DNA of 64,000 nt, taken from contig OZ024785.1 in the NCBI GenBank assembly GCA_964017065.1, positions 13,028,275-13,092,274 on the forward strand, written 5' to 3'. The DNA comes from Haliclona indistincta. Lineage: Eukaryota; Porifera; Demospongiae; Haplosclerida; Chalinidae. Below are positions 19,064 through 30,442 of this stretch, piece by piece. The notes beneath the pieces were generated by a model. It saw nothing but the letters and a program-made list of their open reading frames with translations. It had not been told where the DNA came from and searched no databases. Made by a program: the position numbers and the translations under genes. Position 1 is the first letter of the stretch, and each line of letters begins with the position of its first letter.

Positions 19064-19202
19064 GCAGCCACTGATGCAGGGTATATTGTCCAATCAATTA
19101 AGTGTGCTACCATTCATTACCTTGTTGGTTTACATTGTGGACCAGTGGAAGATTTCTTCATCCCTACATCCTTTTGATATTGATAGGAATTTTTTAATTT
19201 TC
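19064..19202 (+). repeat. Solo, degenerate arm of the Helentron-family 3' inverted repeat
   Basis: The sequence starts CAGCCACTGATGCAGGG, carries CCTTGTTGGTTTACATTGTG and TCCCTACATCCTTTTGAT, and ends TTTTTAATTTTC before T. That is one right arm of the family inverted repeat with many substitutions. No partner arm or hairpin block is present, so it is an old relic or partial deletion. Confidence 0.7.
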
Positions 19203-19527
19203 TTGTATACCCAACAACAGGTTACAGCTCATAATGGGTCATCAGCAATCAATAGTTATTGGACAATAACAGAACCCAATACACCTGCAGGTTGGTTGGT
19301 ACTATCTATGAGTATTGTTACCGGAGCACTGTCATAGAAACTTGCACAATAGATTATGTAACAGAATTGCATGCAGTATACTGCTTGCTGACAAAATTAA
19401 TTATATTCATAATAATAACAATCACTATTATTGTGAAAAGTGGAGGTTTTATGGCAATTAATTTGGTTCATAAAATGCACAATTGAACATGATGAGAAAT
19501 AGTCAAGGAGTGAGTACACAGTGTTGA

Positions 19528-22500
19528 TCAGCTGGTGTGCACCAGTCTGACCAGACCACATGATAGAGCTACTACTAGCCAGCGATGACAGTGATGGGAC
19601 GGGTGCCATAACACCTGCAATGAGGACAAGATGATGGATGAGTCAACAGAACTAGAAATCACAATGGCTAGTAAAATAAAAGACAGAATGGTTCTAGATC
19701 ACTCTACTATGCATATGCAAGCTCCATAAGGCTATACATAAGTATAGCAGAACATATTAAATACACAATAATAATGATCATAACTCTTGTGCAATCGTCC
19801 AACCCCAAAATCCTGCTCAAGCTCACAACGCTGGTTTAAAACTAAGTGCTAAAACTAAACTAAATCCATGAAGTGGTTTGGTTGGTCTGAAAATCCGAGA
19901 TGATGCTGGGCTGTGCAATGTGATGCAATGTGCAATGGCTGTGCAATGATGGCTGTGCAATGATGGCTGTGCAATGTGCAATGTGATGCTGGGCTGCTTG
20001 CGCCAGCCCAGCATCACATTGTGAACAAGGCAAAAGGCATGTTCCACTGTACCTTTGTGATAGACGTGAGACCAGAGCAATCCACTGAATACTGCATTGT
20101 CTTTGGAACCTGTAACATAACAGCAGCTCAGTATGAGGTACACACACATGCACTGCAGTGCCTATCCTTCAAACTACAGTGGAACCCCTCTTATAGAGGA
20201 CACCCCTCATCCCTCTATAATGCACACTAACTGAATCCCAAATATAACCCACATAATGTACAATAAACCCCTGACCAGAGGATACCCTTTCTATAATGGA
20301 CGATTTTTGTTGGTCCCAATGGTGTCAGCCTTATAGGGGCTACTGTACATGTAACTAGCTTTATTCACTATAATAATTTTGCAGCATAGTGAAATGTGCA
20401 TGTACTTAGTTGCTAAGAGCAACTATCTAACACTACTCATCTCACTAAGAAACACATCGCATGCCGACCATGCGCTAATCATCCACTGATTTACTCCAAT
20501 CCGTCATAATTCGTGCACGCACAATACAGGCACATTCAGCACATGCACAGTGTCTCCCAGGAGGCTGGGAACGAGGATAATGTACAGGCTCTCCTGGGTA
20601 TGAGGCAAGTTGCTATAATCTCACCTGTGACTTATTGAAGACCAGTTTGAGAGAATCATTGTCTTCATTTTCTTCTGATGTACTTTCTTGACTGCACCAA
20701 AACACGGTCTACCAAACAGATTAGAATAATTAAACACAAGAATACTACAGACTATGATTAGCAAAAGAAAATCCTGGCTGTTGTTGCAAAAAATAACTCG
20801 TTTGTGTTCACTTTGTATAAAAAGTCAACTGATAATTTATTTGAAAAGGTCCATAAACTATGGTTCATAATAGGCAAATTTAACCAATTTACGAAACCAT
20901 GTGCTAAGTAGACCTCAAGAGACTATTACTGGACGAGTTCCGTTGCTGCAGTACCTTGTTCTTGCTACAGGCACTCTTGCTCCTCAGTGTTGTGTAGAAT
21001 GAGCATTTAGTGTCAGTCACATGTAGCTCTCCTAGTACTGAGCCAGTAGCTAGCTGGGAGGACCAGTTGGAATATGAACAACTCTATGAAAGAAAAGAGT
21101 GAATTTAATTGATGTCAGTTGATGTTAAAATTAGGTATTGGTAGGCTAACTAGATTGATCAAAGAGGGCAATTGTAGTCTCGTCTCCAGACCACACCATG
21201 TGCTATGTGAGAGTTGGTTTGGCCGCCAAGGTCAATATTCTTGGGTCAAACGGAAATGATGACGACACGTACTTACAAACAAAAATGGCAAAGCAAAGTG
21301 TTGGTTAAACATGCTGTAAGTAGAGACACTAGCTGTCTACACAGTCCTTATAGCACAAAGCTGTTCTACCAATAGACAACTCGGGTCGCGATCACTGCTA
21401 GTACTGTCTTCTTAACACCAACTATACAACATCATGACAACATCGATCTGATGAGTACGATAGCCCTGTCGATAAGTAGGCTAAGAACGAGTGATTCTAC
21501 TCCTCAGAAAGTGACTTGCTATTGCACACCAGCACGTAGCAGTGCAGCCAAGGGAGGAGCAGTGCGTAACTTACGACGCAATAATTCACCTATGACCAAT
21601 CAGAATCTATATTGCACGTATTCCTGCAATGTTATCGCTTCCGGCCCAATAAACTCGACCTTAATGACCAGATCCTCTCTGGAGCTTGGCAGAAGAGGTG
21701 TGGTTGGGGACGGATAGGGTGCACAATAAAATTGTCATTATATTAAGGCATTCAATGAATATTATTAATGGTGTCCAGTATATTACCATGACAGGACCAG
21801 AGCTAGTGTAGATCCTACCAGGAGAACAAATCTGAGAGTTGAAGCAAAGGTACAGTGGACCATATTTTCTGAAAGAGATAGAAGGAAGATAGCAACAAAT
21901 AAGTACCATGAGGCTAACAAGCTGCTGCTACTGAACAATAACTTTACATACGATGAAAAAGTCGGGTGATACGACATTAATTTTACCTTGGAAACCAAAA
22001 TAGACGCCCTTGTACTACGCGCTCGGGACGTCTATACCATCAGTTTCCGCAGTGAAATAAATCCCGAATTACCCTTCTTTTCATAGTATAAAAAACATGC
22101 ATTACAATGATACAAATAATACATGTCAATAAGAGAGATTTAAGGTACGCAGTACGCTTCTTGAATAACAGATAACCAGAGAAGAGAGACTAGAAGAGAA
22201 TAATGTGTACTTTGATAGTCCAATTTCCTCTAGTACATGTACTCCGCTCCACAGCAGAGGCCAGTGAGCCTCAGTCAACCAGTCTAGAATAGAACAACAC
22301 AACAATGACATCATACTGTATGATAGAATAGTGGAAGAGGAGGAGCTTACTTTTCTCGAACTGTTCGACAGGTGTGTGAGGTTGTCTGAGGTCCCATAGG
22401 CATCCTCTCTTATCATGACCTCCTGTAAAGTAATATAACATCTAAAGTGAGCAAGAGCCACAGCTGTATCTCAATATCTCAGTATCACAGCACTATTTCC

Positions 22501-23067
22501 TTCAGCTGAAGTCAACCAACAATAGGCCGACCAATCTTAGACTATTCACAAGTTGTACTCACCAGTAAACAGGAAGAAATGATCAGTAGGGCACCATGCT
22601 AGACAGCGACAGGGGCCAGAGTGAGCCATGAGTACAGTTTGTGAGTACACCACACCTCGAGAGTGGTCAAACTGGAACGATAGACTGGACAGCAGATCCC
22701 AAACTACCACTGAACCTGTAGAAAAGTCACACAACAAGCACAAATCATCATATACCTATCTAGGTGTACAGAGTAGGGTTCTATTATACAATTTCTATAC
22801 TTTAATTGTGGGCATGCACATGGAAGCAATTTGAGCACTGTACAATACTTCACTGTACAGCATGCGATTGATCACATACCATTCGAAAATCCAGCTGCTA
22901 TTTTGCGATGACCATTTCCAGGTAGCCATGTCACACACAGGCATTGACCGTAGTGGGTGTTGTCACCACACCCACCAGGTATCAGAGTGGCTGGAACATG
23001 TACAGGTGCCACTATATCATAGTCATCATCATCACTAGTACAGCACTGAGGGTGAGGGATACTGTAT

Positions 23068-23116
<49 letters not shown>

Positions 23117-23801
23117 AATAATAAGGTACCATTAACAATGCAAAACAAACGTATGTTTTATAAACAAAATTAATGTATGTGTGTAGTATTCATAGTAAAA
23201 ATAGTCTTATGAATGAGAGAGTTACATCATAATGATGTCAGTGTAAGCAATACCAGAAGTGCAAAATTGTAAACCGTCAGTCTCCACTAATGAACAAATA
23301 AGAAGTAGTAAGTATAAGTGCTGTACCAACACTACTGTCTAGAGAAAAGGAATGTGTTCAAACACAATACAATCATGAACAAAGACCAGCACTAGTTAAC
23401 AGCAAGCACATTCGAATGTATAATTTCGAATGAAGAATGTGCTGAGACAACCGGTATAGTGATGTGCAAGTAAGCTTGAATATTGATCATGTTTGAGTTT
23501 GCTTCCAACCACGATTGCATACATTCGTAATACACTTTGTCTCTGGAAATACTACAAATATACACAGTCACGTATACACAGGTACCTTAATATTCTCAGT
23601 TTTCCATCACTGCATGCTACAGCCAAGAGTCCCAGTCTACGCAACTCTCCATCACTAGTGGTCTCCTTGCCTGTCCAACAACTTGACGAAGCTATAGGTG
23701 TGGTCATCTCCTTCTCCCAGCAACCAGAAGGGCACCACTGCATGTCACGAATCACACCATAGTCGTGAGCAAAGCCGAGACTGAGGAAAGCAGCTGGACA
23801 C
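19528..23801 (-). CDS. GTF3C2: TFIIIC subunit 2-like WD-repeat protein (C-terminal half, ten exons)
   Basis: Ten minus-strand exons with canonical AG/GT borders and matching phases: 23801-23586, 23061-22880, 22715-22563, 22422-22351, 22283-22211, 21868-21787, 21083-20955, 20708-20625, 20109-20053 and 19614-19528 (TGA at 19528). Together they give 377 codons plus stop. WD-type segments are visible: GVIRDMQWCPSGCW, LGLLAVACSDGKLRIL followed by SIPHP, GQCLCVTWLPGNGHRKIAAG, TGGHDKRGCLWDLRQP, LATGSVLGEL, and a final HRWLVVALSCGLVRLVHTS. Their order and spacing agree with my recollection of the C-terminal half of animal GTF3C2, a TFIIIC component for RNA polymerase III promoters in the nucleus. The first exon enters mid-codon, so 5' exons exist upstream. 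I could not find them. A Helentron copy (23880-25127) and the LTR element lie on that side. Exons 21868-21787 and 22283-22211 are the least certain. Confidence 0.72.
19860..20010. repeat. Tandem GTGCAATG-type minisatellite in the last-intron region
   Basis: Short repeats of GGCTGTGCAATGAT and GTGCAATGTGATG lie next to an inverted pair (GATGCTGGGCTG and CAGCCCAGCATC). They fall in the intron between the last two exons of the GTF3C2-like gene. Open frames here are by-products of the repeat. Confidence 0.65.
20177..20345. mobile_element. Tigger/pogo-like MITE in an intron
   Basis: The left end CAGTGGAACCCCTCTTATAG and right end CTATAAGGCTGACACC-type sequence (ending GGGGCTACTG) are imperfect terminal inverted repeats flanked by TA on both sides. 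CAGTGGAACC ends are typical of pogo/Tigger elements. At 169 bp it has no coding capacity. It lies between exons 20708-20625 and 20109-20053 of the GTF3C2-like gene. Confidence 0.7.
23069..23110. repeat. (GA)n microsatellite next to a splice acceptor
   Basis: About 20 GA units end within a few bases of the acceptor of exon 23061-22880. On the gene strand this is a (CT)n run and so forms part of the polypyrimidine tract. Confidence 0.9.
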
Positions 23802-23879
23802 CTACACAACATGCCATCAAGATGTACTTTTCTATACTGTACAACACAAATGAACTCTTTTATGCAAAGAAACACTTTA

Positions 23880-25127
23880 TTAGGGAGACACGGTAGTGTC
23901 TCCCTATGTAGGGATGAACGAGAAAACAAGATGGCGGCTACATACAATGTATTAGCGTTCAAGCGCTGATATTTCGCCTGGTGTTGAATTTTAGACGTCT
24001 TTAGACACTTAGATCTGCTCTCTGGCGTTGCCCCATCTTACAGTAGCAAGGAGATTGCTCGAAATTGTTACTAAAGTGACGAACCTGTAAACGGTGAAAA
24101 TCGAGTTTCGTCATCTTCGTTTTCTTCTTTCTTCTTTCTTTCTTTCTTCTTTCTTCAACTCGCCTAGCGCCTTTACGCGAGCAGTGCCGAGACCAAAACA
24201 TCCACGAACAGTCGTGAAATTCTCCTGGCATGTGCCTTTTGAGCTTTGTTTTTAGCGTAACGGCGATCTAAGTTCCGCGATTTCTCGATCGTGATCCATT
24301 GTCAGCTTAGTGTTAGACGCCATAATTGTGATTGCGCAATACGCACGTGACCAATTAGCAATGGGTAGCGCACGTGACCAAGCAGCTAAAGTATCGCTGC
24401 GCCGTGTGGATCACTATCACGGAGAACACACACCCGGCATTTGTCTGGAGTTTTCGAAGAATGGTAAGCTCGTGTAGGATCGCCATTCTGCACTTGCCAG
24501 ATAATTATAACCGCCGTATAGGTCTAGTCTACAAACAAGTGTGGGCGGGGCTCGTATGCACTGCATGCATGCGTAGGCGACTAGGCAGACCTGATACGTA
24601 CAGCTTAACAATTTTAGATACAAGTTTAAGAAAAGCCATCAACAACAGGAATACTAAACTAATGGTGGAAACAAAGACTTCTCCGTACATGCATGATATT
24701 GAACTGCACTTCACTAAAAAGAAAAAAAGGACACAAACAAGAAATTAAAAAGATTTCTATCGAAATCAAAAGGATGTAGTGATGAAGAAATCTACCACTG
24801 GTTCACAATGTAAACCAACAAGGAACAAGCATAGAATGGTAACACGATTGACTTGCTAACAGACCATAGATCCCTACATCTGTGGCTGTACATAAGATCA
24901 ATATTTTGTCACAAGCTGAATTCTATTCAAAGTGTCAGTCAACAGTAAATAGCTTAACTAGCTATAGTCTGGCCACAGCAGCCACTGATGTAGGGATCTA
25001 TGGTCTGTTAGCAAGTCAATAGTGTTACCATTCTATGCTTGTTCCTTGTTGGTTTACATTGTGAACCAGTGGTAGATTTCTTCATCACTACATCCTTTTG
25101 ATTTCGATAGAAATCTTTTTAATTTCT
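23880..25127 (+). mobile_element. Non-autonomous Helentron-family copy C
   Basis: The hairpin end is at 23881-23906, followed by AAGATGGCGGCTACATAC, a TTTC microsatellite (about 24122-24155) and CGCACGTGACC. The 3' inverted repeat has arms at about 24741-24888 and 24979-25126. T flanks both ends. Private variants shared by both arms include CATAGAATGG and TAGTGATGAAG. It begins 78 bp beyond the acceptor of the first visible exon of the GTF3C2-like gene, so it probably lies in an intron of that gene. Confidence 0.8.
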
Positions 25128-25743
25128 TTATACATGTAGCTAGCTACTCAAAACCCAATAAAGTAAAAATTGAGGCGTGTGCACCCTACACTCTTGTAAA
25201 GAAAATTCTGGTCCTTTTGGATAAAAATGATCACACAGTGAATGGTAACTGTTTCACGATGATGATGATGATTATACAATTTGACACAAAGTACTTAAGC
25301 TTCCACTACCGCAGAGCAGCAGAGGTCACGTCTAGCATAACACACGGTACAGCTGTACTTATCAGCTGGCCGTATTACAAAATTTACAAGATACAATTCA
25401 AAGCTAAAAAGGCAGAGAAGTGGCTAATGACATGTATTGACAACTCACACTTCTTGATTATTTTTCAAGTTCCCAACATTCCATAGCTGGATTAACCCTT
25501 TGTGAGCTAGAGGAAGATCTATCCGATGCGTCTGTGATGGAGATAAAGCCTATTTTCACTACCATAATTCAACAATAACACGCATGGTTGTACTTCAATA
25601 CAAATCAAAATTGACAAAAGACAATTGAGGCAATGTAAGTATTACTTAATGTAGGTAAGGTTTCGCCGAGTGCTTTATCAGACACGAGACCACAGCCCGA
25701 GTGCCATAAAATCACGTAGAGCACGACTTACCTATATTAAGTG
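25128..25743. other. Spacer between Helentron copy C and a MITE
   Basis: No gene is supported. An open frame at 25217-25486 has no motif, and I could not find further exons of the GTF3C2-like gene here. A short palindrome (TTAATGTAGGTAAG and CTTACCTATATTAA) lies at 25647-25740. Confidence 0.35.
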
Positions 25744-25935
25744 GTTTAAAGTATATGCCGCGGCTGACTAGATCAAGCTGTAACGCTACCGAGTGAATTC
25801 GAACGTCAGCGTGCTTTATGGGAATTAAAGCACGTTCAATATGACGCTGATATTGTACGGTGGGTGGGGATCACGAAATACGTGATTTACAGGAAGCGCG
25901 GTGCCTTTGATTCAGCCCACGCATATACTTTAAAT
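25744..25935. mobile_element. MITE-like element with TTTAAAGTATATGC ends
   Basis: Inverted ends of about 24 bp with a few mismatches (left TTTAAAGTATATGCCGCGG, right mirrored by CACGCATATACTTTAAA) bound 192 bp with no coding potential. Confidence 0.45.
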
Positions 25936-26001
25936 TGACATAAAGTGACAAGATCAGTCGTAAGATGAAGAGAAAAAGCTCTGAGTTGATCAAGAGATGA
26001 G

Positions 26002-26246
26002 TGTGGTGACTCTGTTAATGTGACTCTGTTATTTGTGTTGATTAGTTGTGTTTTGTAATATCTCTCATGAGAACAGTCTTTGTGTTAATTTATGTCTAAT
26101 GTGTAGAATGCTGACTGTCTGTCTGTCTGTTCATTTCACACTGTTCTCCCTATTTAAGCCCTGGTAGTTTTTGTACATTTTTAGTTCAGTTCTTGGTTTT
26201 GTACTTGCATTGTTGAGTTAATAAAATATTTAAGTACGATATCACA
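26002..26246 (+). repeat. 5' LTR
   Basis: Starts TGTGGTGACTC and ends GATATCACA. It contains (CTGT)n at about 26120-26131 and a TTAATAAAATATTTAAG stretch near its end that could act as polyadenylation signal and promoter. Confidence 0.93.
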
Positions 26247-26248
26247 TT

Positions 26249-26266
26249 TGGCGACGAGAGTAAAGA
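26249..26266 (+). other. Probable primer-binding site
   Basis: TGGCGACGAGAGTAAAG starts two bases after the 5' LTR. It begins TGG, as expected for pairing with a tRNA CCA end. Which tRNA is used was not determined. Confidence 0.6.
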
Positions 26267-26276
26267 ACTCACAGCT

Positions 26277-29200
26277 ATGGCTGCAGTTTATGGAAAGCTA
26301 CAGGAATTTCAACCTGAATCAGAGTCAATCAAGGCCTACCTGGAAAGAGTGACACTGTACTTCAAGGCTAATACCATCGATGACGACAAGAAAGTACCAA
26401 TACTACTGAGTTCCATAGGATCATCGACGTACGCCACTCTTAGTGATCTCCTCGCACCAGATACCCCAGGAACTAAGTCCTTCGAAGAAATTTCAACAAA
26501 GTTGAATGACCATTTTCTGCCCAAAAGATCGACCATAGCAGAGAGATTTCAATTCCACAAGCGAAATCAAGAAGTAGGCGAAAGTGTAGCCGAGTACGAC
26601 GCCGCGCTGAGGAAGTTGGCAGTCAACTGCAAATTTGGCACCGTGCTACAGGAGACGCTACGTGATCGTTTTGTGTGTGGTCTACGACACGAAGCTATCC
26701 AACGCCGACTACTGTCTGAAACAGCATTAACGTACGCCAAGGCAATTGAGACAGCCAGAGCTATGGAAGCTGCTGACCAAGACACCCGAGCCTTCAAAAG
26801 ACCAGACTTATCAGTGCACAAGCTGAGTAAAGGTCGTTTTCAGAAGAGCAAACCGCAGACAAGCACTACCAAGCACAATCGTGATCAGCAACAACCTTGC
26901 TACAGATGTGGACGCTCAAACCATGGTTCAAGCGAGTGCAAATTTAAAGATGCTCAATGCCACGCCTGCGGAAAGACAGGACACATTGCATCGGTTTGCC
27001 GCTCAAAGGCCTCCTCCGTTTCCAAGAAACAAAAGTCGAAGACGCACCTCGTACAGAATGCTGAACAGTCTTCAGAGGAGAGCAGTGATGAAGGTTTCAA
27101 AATACACAACCTGGTCAAGCGATCACCTGACCCTATAGTAGTCCAGTTGCAACTCAACGGAAAATTTCTCGACATGGAAGTCGACACTGGAGCAGCTCTA
27201 TCAGTGATATCCGAAGCAACTAGACGTGACGTATTCCCCAATGACACATTGCATCCTTCCAATCTGATCCTCAAGACATACACTAACGAACGAATGGAAG
27301 TTACTGGTACTCTCAACATGCGAGTCAGATATGGAAATCAGAAACAGAAGCTAGTACTCGTAGTGGTTGCTGGTGATGGACCAAGTCTTCTGGGAAGAAA
27401 TTGGCTCAAGTACCTACGCCTGGACTGGAGCAACATTTTTGCAGTACGTGCAGCAAGAACATCACTAGTGGACGACCTACTTGAGAAGCACAAACCACTA
27501 TTCTCAGATGAACTGGGGAGTGTCAAGCCATTCACAGCCTCACTTCAAATACAATCTGATGCTACCCCTCGCTTCTTCAAGCCAAGACCAGTACCTTATG
27601 CAATCAAAGAAGCAGTTAGCCAAGAAATCAGTCGTCTGGAGGAACAGGGGATCATCTCACCAGTCTCACATAGTCAATGGGCTGCCCCAATTGTAGTAGT
27701 TCCAAAGAAAGATGGACGTTTCAGACTCTGCGGAGACTACAAAGTAACTGTGAACCAAGCGATGAATGTGGAAGAGTACCCTTTGCCGACACCTGAAGAA
27801 TTATTCTCGACACTGTCTGGAGGAAAAATCTTCTCGAAATTGGATCTTTCTCAAGCTTACCTCCAAATCCCAGTGGATGAGTCATCAAAACCCTATCTGA
27901 CAGTCAACACGCAGCGAGGACTCTACGTCTACAACCGTCTTCCATTTGGAGTCGCATCTGCACCTGCTATATTTCAGAGAATCATGGACACTGTGCTGCA
28001 AGGAATCGACGGAGTAGCATGCTACATTGACGACATCCTCGTTAGCAGTCCAGATGAAGAGAGCCACAGACGAAGTCTACAGGAAGTGTTCACTCGTCTT
28101 GAGAATCATGGGTTCCGACTCAAGAGAAGTAAGTGTGAATTTTTGTTGACCAGTATTGAGTACTTGGGTCATAGAGTCGATGAGCATGGCATACACCCAC
28201 TATCATCTAAGGTAGAAGCTATTGTGAATGCACCTGCCCCTGAGAATGTGCAACAGCTTCGGTCATTCTTAGGATTAGTGAATTACTATGGAAAGTTCAT
28301 ACCCAATCTAGCCTCCCGATTACATCCCTTGAATGCCTTACTTTCTGCTCGTCAGAAATGGAATTGGTCCAAAGAATGTACTAGAGCATTTGAAGATGTT
28401 AAAGAGCAAATTGTGTCAGCAGGTGTACTAACTCATTACAATCCTAAGCTTCCTATCACACTAGCAGCAGATGCTTCAGCATATGGTGTAGGAGCAGTGA
28501 TTTCTCATGTGCTACCAGATGGTAGTGAACATCCCATAGCATTTGCCTCACGCACTTTGACAACTAGTGAACGCAACTACGCCCAGATTGAGAAAGAAGC
28601 TTTGTCTTTAATCTTTGGCATCAAGAAGTTCCACAGGTTTCTGTATGGACGCAAGTTCCTCCTGATAACGGATCACAAACCGCTGGTGGCAATTCTGGGA
28701 CCCAAGAAAGGGATACCGTCGTTGGCAGCAGCTCGACTGCAGCGATGGGCTGTGATTCTGTCAGCATACAACTATGACATCAAATACAAGTCCACTGATG
28801 ATCATGGGAACGCTGATGGACTCTCACGGTTACCACTGCCACAAACAAGTCCTACTTGTGACACAAATAATGCTATCTCCACATTTAACATAGGTCAAGT
28901 TCAAGCTCTTCCTGTAACCTTTCAAGAGATCCAACAAGCAACTCGGCGAGACGCGTCACTGAGTAAAGTTTTGCAATACGTCCAACAAGGTTGGCCAGGA
29001 CAAGTGGACAGAGAGCTACAGACCTTCTTCGACAGACAGACCGAACTGAGCACAGAGAATGATTGCCTATTGTGGGGAATAAGAGTTGTCGTTCCAGAGA
29101 GCCTTCAACGCAGAGTACTAGATTCTCTTCATGCCAATCACTCAGGTATTACTCGAATGAAAGCCACTGCACGCAGTCATTTTTGGTGGAAAGGACTAGA

Positions 29201-30176
29201 TGGAGACATCGAATCAATGGGAAAATCCTGTTACATGTGTCAGTCCAATCAGTCTAGCCCAGCAGCAGCACCTCTTCATCCATGGATTTGGCCCGACGCA
29301 CCATGGAGACGAATACACATTGATTTTGCGGGACCCTTCTTAGGACACATGTTCTTCGTAGTCGTGGATGCCCATTCAAAGTGGCCCGAAGTAGTAACAA
29401 TGAAGTCAACAACTGCTGAGAAGACAATTGAAGTCATGAGAGCTCTGATAGCACACCATGGAATTCCTGAACAAGTAGTATCAGACAACGGACCACAATT
29501 CACTTCAGATGAGTTCAAGCAATTTATGGAAAGGAATCGAATCAAGCACATACTTTCCGCACCTTACCATCCTGCTTCCAATGGACTTGCAGAGAGGTTC
29601 ATTCAGACTTTGAAACGAGCGCTGAAAGCCAGTGACAAATCGAAAAGATCTATTCATCATCGTCTGGCAGAATTCTTGTTTGAATACAGAGCAACGCAAC
29701 ATAGCACTACAGGTGTATCACCAGCAGAGTTATTTCTGAAGCGCAAGCTAAGGACTCGTTTTGACTTGATGCATCCTGATCCCAAGAAGCAAGTGATGTC
29801 GAAACAAGCTAGTCAGAAACTTCACCACGACACTCATGTTAAGGCTCGTGCTTTTACACCTGGAACTCGTGTGTTAGCTAGACTCTATATTGGTTCTGAC
29901 AAGTGGATACCTGGAACTGTTATACAGCAATTGGGTCCAGTAACCTACACTGTTCAGATCTCCAATGGACGAATCGTCAAGCGACATGTCAATCAACTTC
30001 AACCCCTTCATGGAAATCAAGAGTCATCGGACACAACTGAATCGGACACTGTGTTAGACAACCAATGCTATCCTACTGTTGAACCTGTCCCTGAACCACC
30101 AGGTCCAAACGAACCTGAACGTCGATATCCTCTGAGGAATCGCCATCCACCTCTTCGATTTCAACCTACTTCCTAA
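26277..30176 (+). CDS. Gag-Pol polyprotein of Ty3-type retrotransposon
   Basis: A single 1,299-codon ORF. In order: a gag-like N-terminus; two CCHC zinc knuckles (from about residue 208, CYRCGRSNHGSSEC, then CHACGKTGHIASVC); an aspartic protease with DTGAALS near 303; reverse transcriptase with the YIDDILV catalytic box near 583; RNase H with DASAYGVGAV near 731; integrase with an HH-CC finger from about 952 (ends CYMCQ) and catalytic residues in IDFAGP (about 1015), DNGPQF (about 1071) and NGLAERF (about 1103). The C-terminus ends RRYPLRNRHPPLRF. Gag and Pol are fused in one frame with no frameshift or stop between them. The ORF opens 31 bases after the LTR. No chromodomain is obvious. Confidence 0.95.
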   Translation: MAAVYGKLQEFQPESESIKAYLERVTLYFKANTIDDDKKVPILLSSIGSSTYATLSDLLAPDTPGTKSFEEISTKLNDHFLPKRSTIAERFQFHKRNQEVGESVAEYDAALRKLAVNCKFGTVLQETLRDRFVCGLRHEAIQRRLLSETALTYAKAIETARAMEAADQDTRAFKRPDLSVHKLSKGRFQKSKPQTSTTKHNRDQQQPCYRCGRSNHGSSECKFKDAQCHACGKTGHIASVCRSKASSVSKKQKSKTHLVQNAEQSSEESSDEGFKIHNLVKRSPDPIVVQLQLNGKFLDMEVDTGAALSVISEATRRDVFPNDTLHPSNLILKTYTNERMEVTGTLNMRVRYGNQKQKLVLVVVAGDGPSLLGRNWLKYLRLDWSNIFAVRAARTSLVDDLLEKHKPLFSDELGSVKPFTASLQIQSDATPRFFKPRPVPYAIKEAVSQEISRLEEQGIISPVSHSQWAAPIVVVPKKDGRFRLCGDYKVTVNQAMNVEEYPLPTPEELFSTLSGGKIFSKLDLSQAYLQIPVDESSKPYLTVNTQRGLYVYNRLPFGVASAPAIFQRIMDTVLQGIDGVACYIDDILVSSPDEESHRRSLQEVFTRLENHGFRLKRSKCEFLLTSIEYLGHRVDEHGIHPLSSKVEAIVNAPAPENVQQLRSFLGLVNYYGKFIPNLASRLHPLNALLSARQKWNWSKECTRAFEDVKEQIVSAGVLTHYNPKLPITLAADASAYGVGAVISHVLPDGSEHPIAFASRTLTTSERNYAQIEKEALSLIFGIKKFHRFLYGRKFLLITDHKPLVAILGPKKGIPSLAAARLQRWAVILSAYNYDIKYKSTDDHGNADGLSRLPLPQTSPTCDTNNAISTFNIGQVQALPVTFQEIQQATRRDASLSKVLQYVQQGWPGQVDRELQTFFDRQTELSTENDCLLWGIRVVVPESLQRRVLDSLHANHSGITRMKATARSHFWWKGLDGDIESMGKSCYMCQSNQSSPAAAPLHPWIWPDAPWRRIHIDFAGPFLGHMFFVVVDAHSKWPEVVTMKSTTAEKTIEVMRALIAHHGIPEQVVSDNGPQFTSDEFKQFMERNRIKHILSAPYHPASNGLAERFIQTLKRALKASDKSKRSIHHRLAEFLFEYRATQHSTTGVSPAELFLKRKLRTRFDLMHPDPKKQVMSKQASQKLHHDTHVKARAFTPGTRVLARLYIGSDKWIPGTVIQQLGPVTYTVQISNGRIVKRHVNQLQPLHGNQESSDTTESDTVLDNQCYPTVEPVPEPPGPNEPERRYPLRNRHPPLRFQPTS

Positions 30177-30179
30177 CTT

Positions 30180-30192
30180 AAGGGGAAGGAGA
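30180..30192 (+). other. Polypurine tract
   Basis: AAGGGGAAGGAGA directly abuts the 3' LTR and lies just after the Gag-Pol stop codon. This is the expected plus-strand primer. Confidence 0.85.
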
Positions 30193-30437
30193 TGTGGTGA
30201 CTCTGTTAATGTGACTCTGTTATTTGTGTTGATTAGTTGTGTTTTGTAATATCTCTCATGAGAACAGTCTTTGTGTTAATTTATGTCTAATGTGTAGAAT
30301 GCTGACTGTCTGTCTGTCTGTTCATTTCACACTGTTCTCCCTATTTAAGCCCTGGTAGTTTTTGTACATTTTTAGTTCAGTTCTTGGTTTTGTACTTGCA
30401 TTGTTGAGTTAATAAAATATTTAAGTACGATATCACA
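30193..30437 (+). repeat. 3' LTR
   Basis: Same 245-bp sequence as the 5' LTR, followed by the ATGAG target duplication. Confidence 0.93.
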
Positions 30438-30442
30438 ATGAG

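Larger units (their letters stand above)
26002..30437 (+). mobile_element. Intact Ty3-type (Metaviridae) LTR retrotransposon
   Basis: Two 245-bp LTRs (26002-26246 and 30193-30437) begin TGTGGTGAC and end ATATCACA. By eye I find no difference between them. The insertion is flanked by ATGAG at 25997-26001 and 30438-30442, a 5-bp target duplication. Internal parts are a primer-binding site after the left LTR, one gag-pol ORF, and a polypurine tract before the right LTR. Identical LTRs and an unbroken ORF indicate a very recent insertion. Confidence 0.95.

Noticed and set aside
25217..25486. Plus-strand ORF of 89 codons
   Set aside because: No recognisable family, splice context or conservation. 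I treat it as chance.
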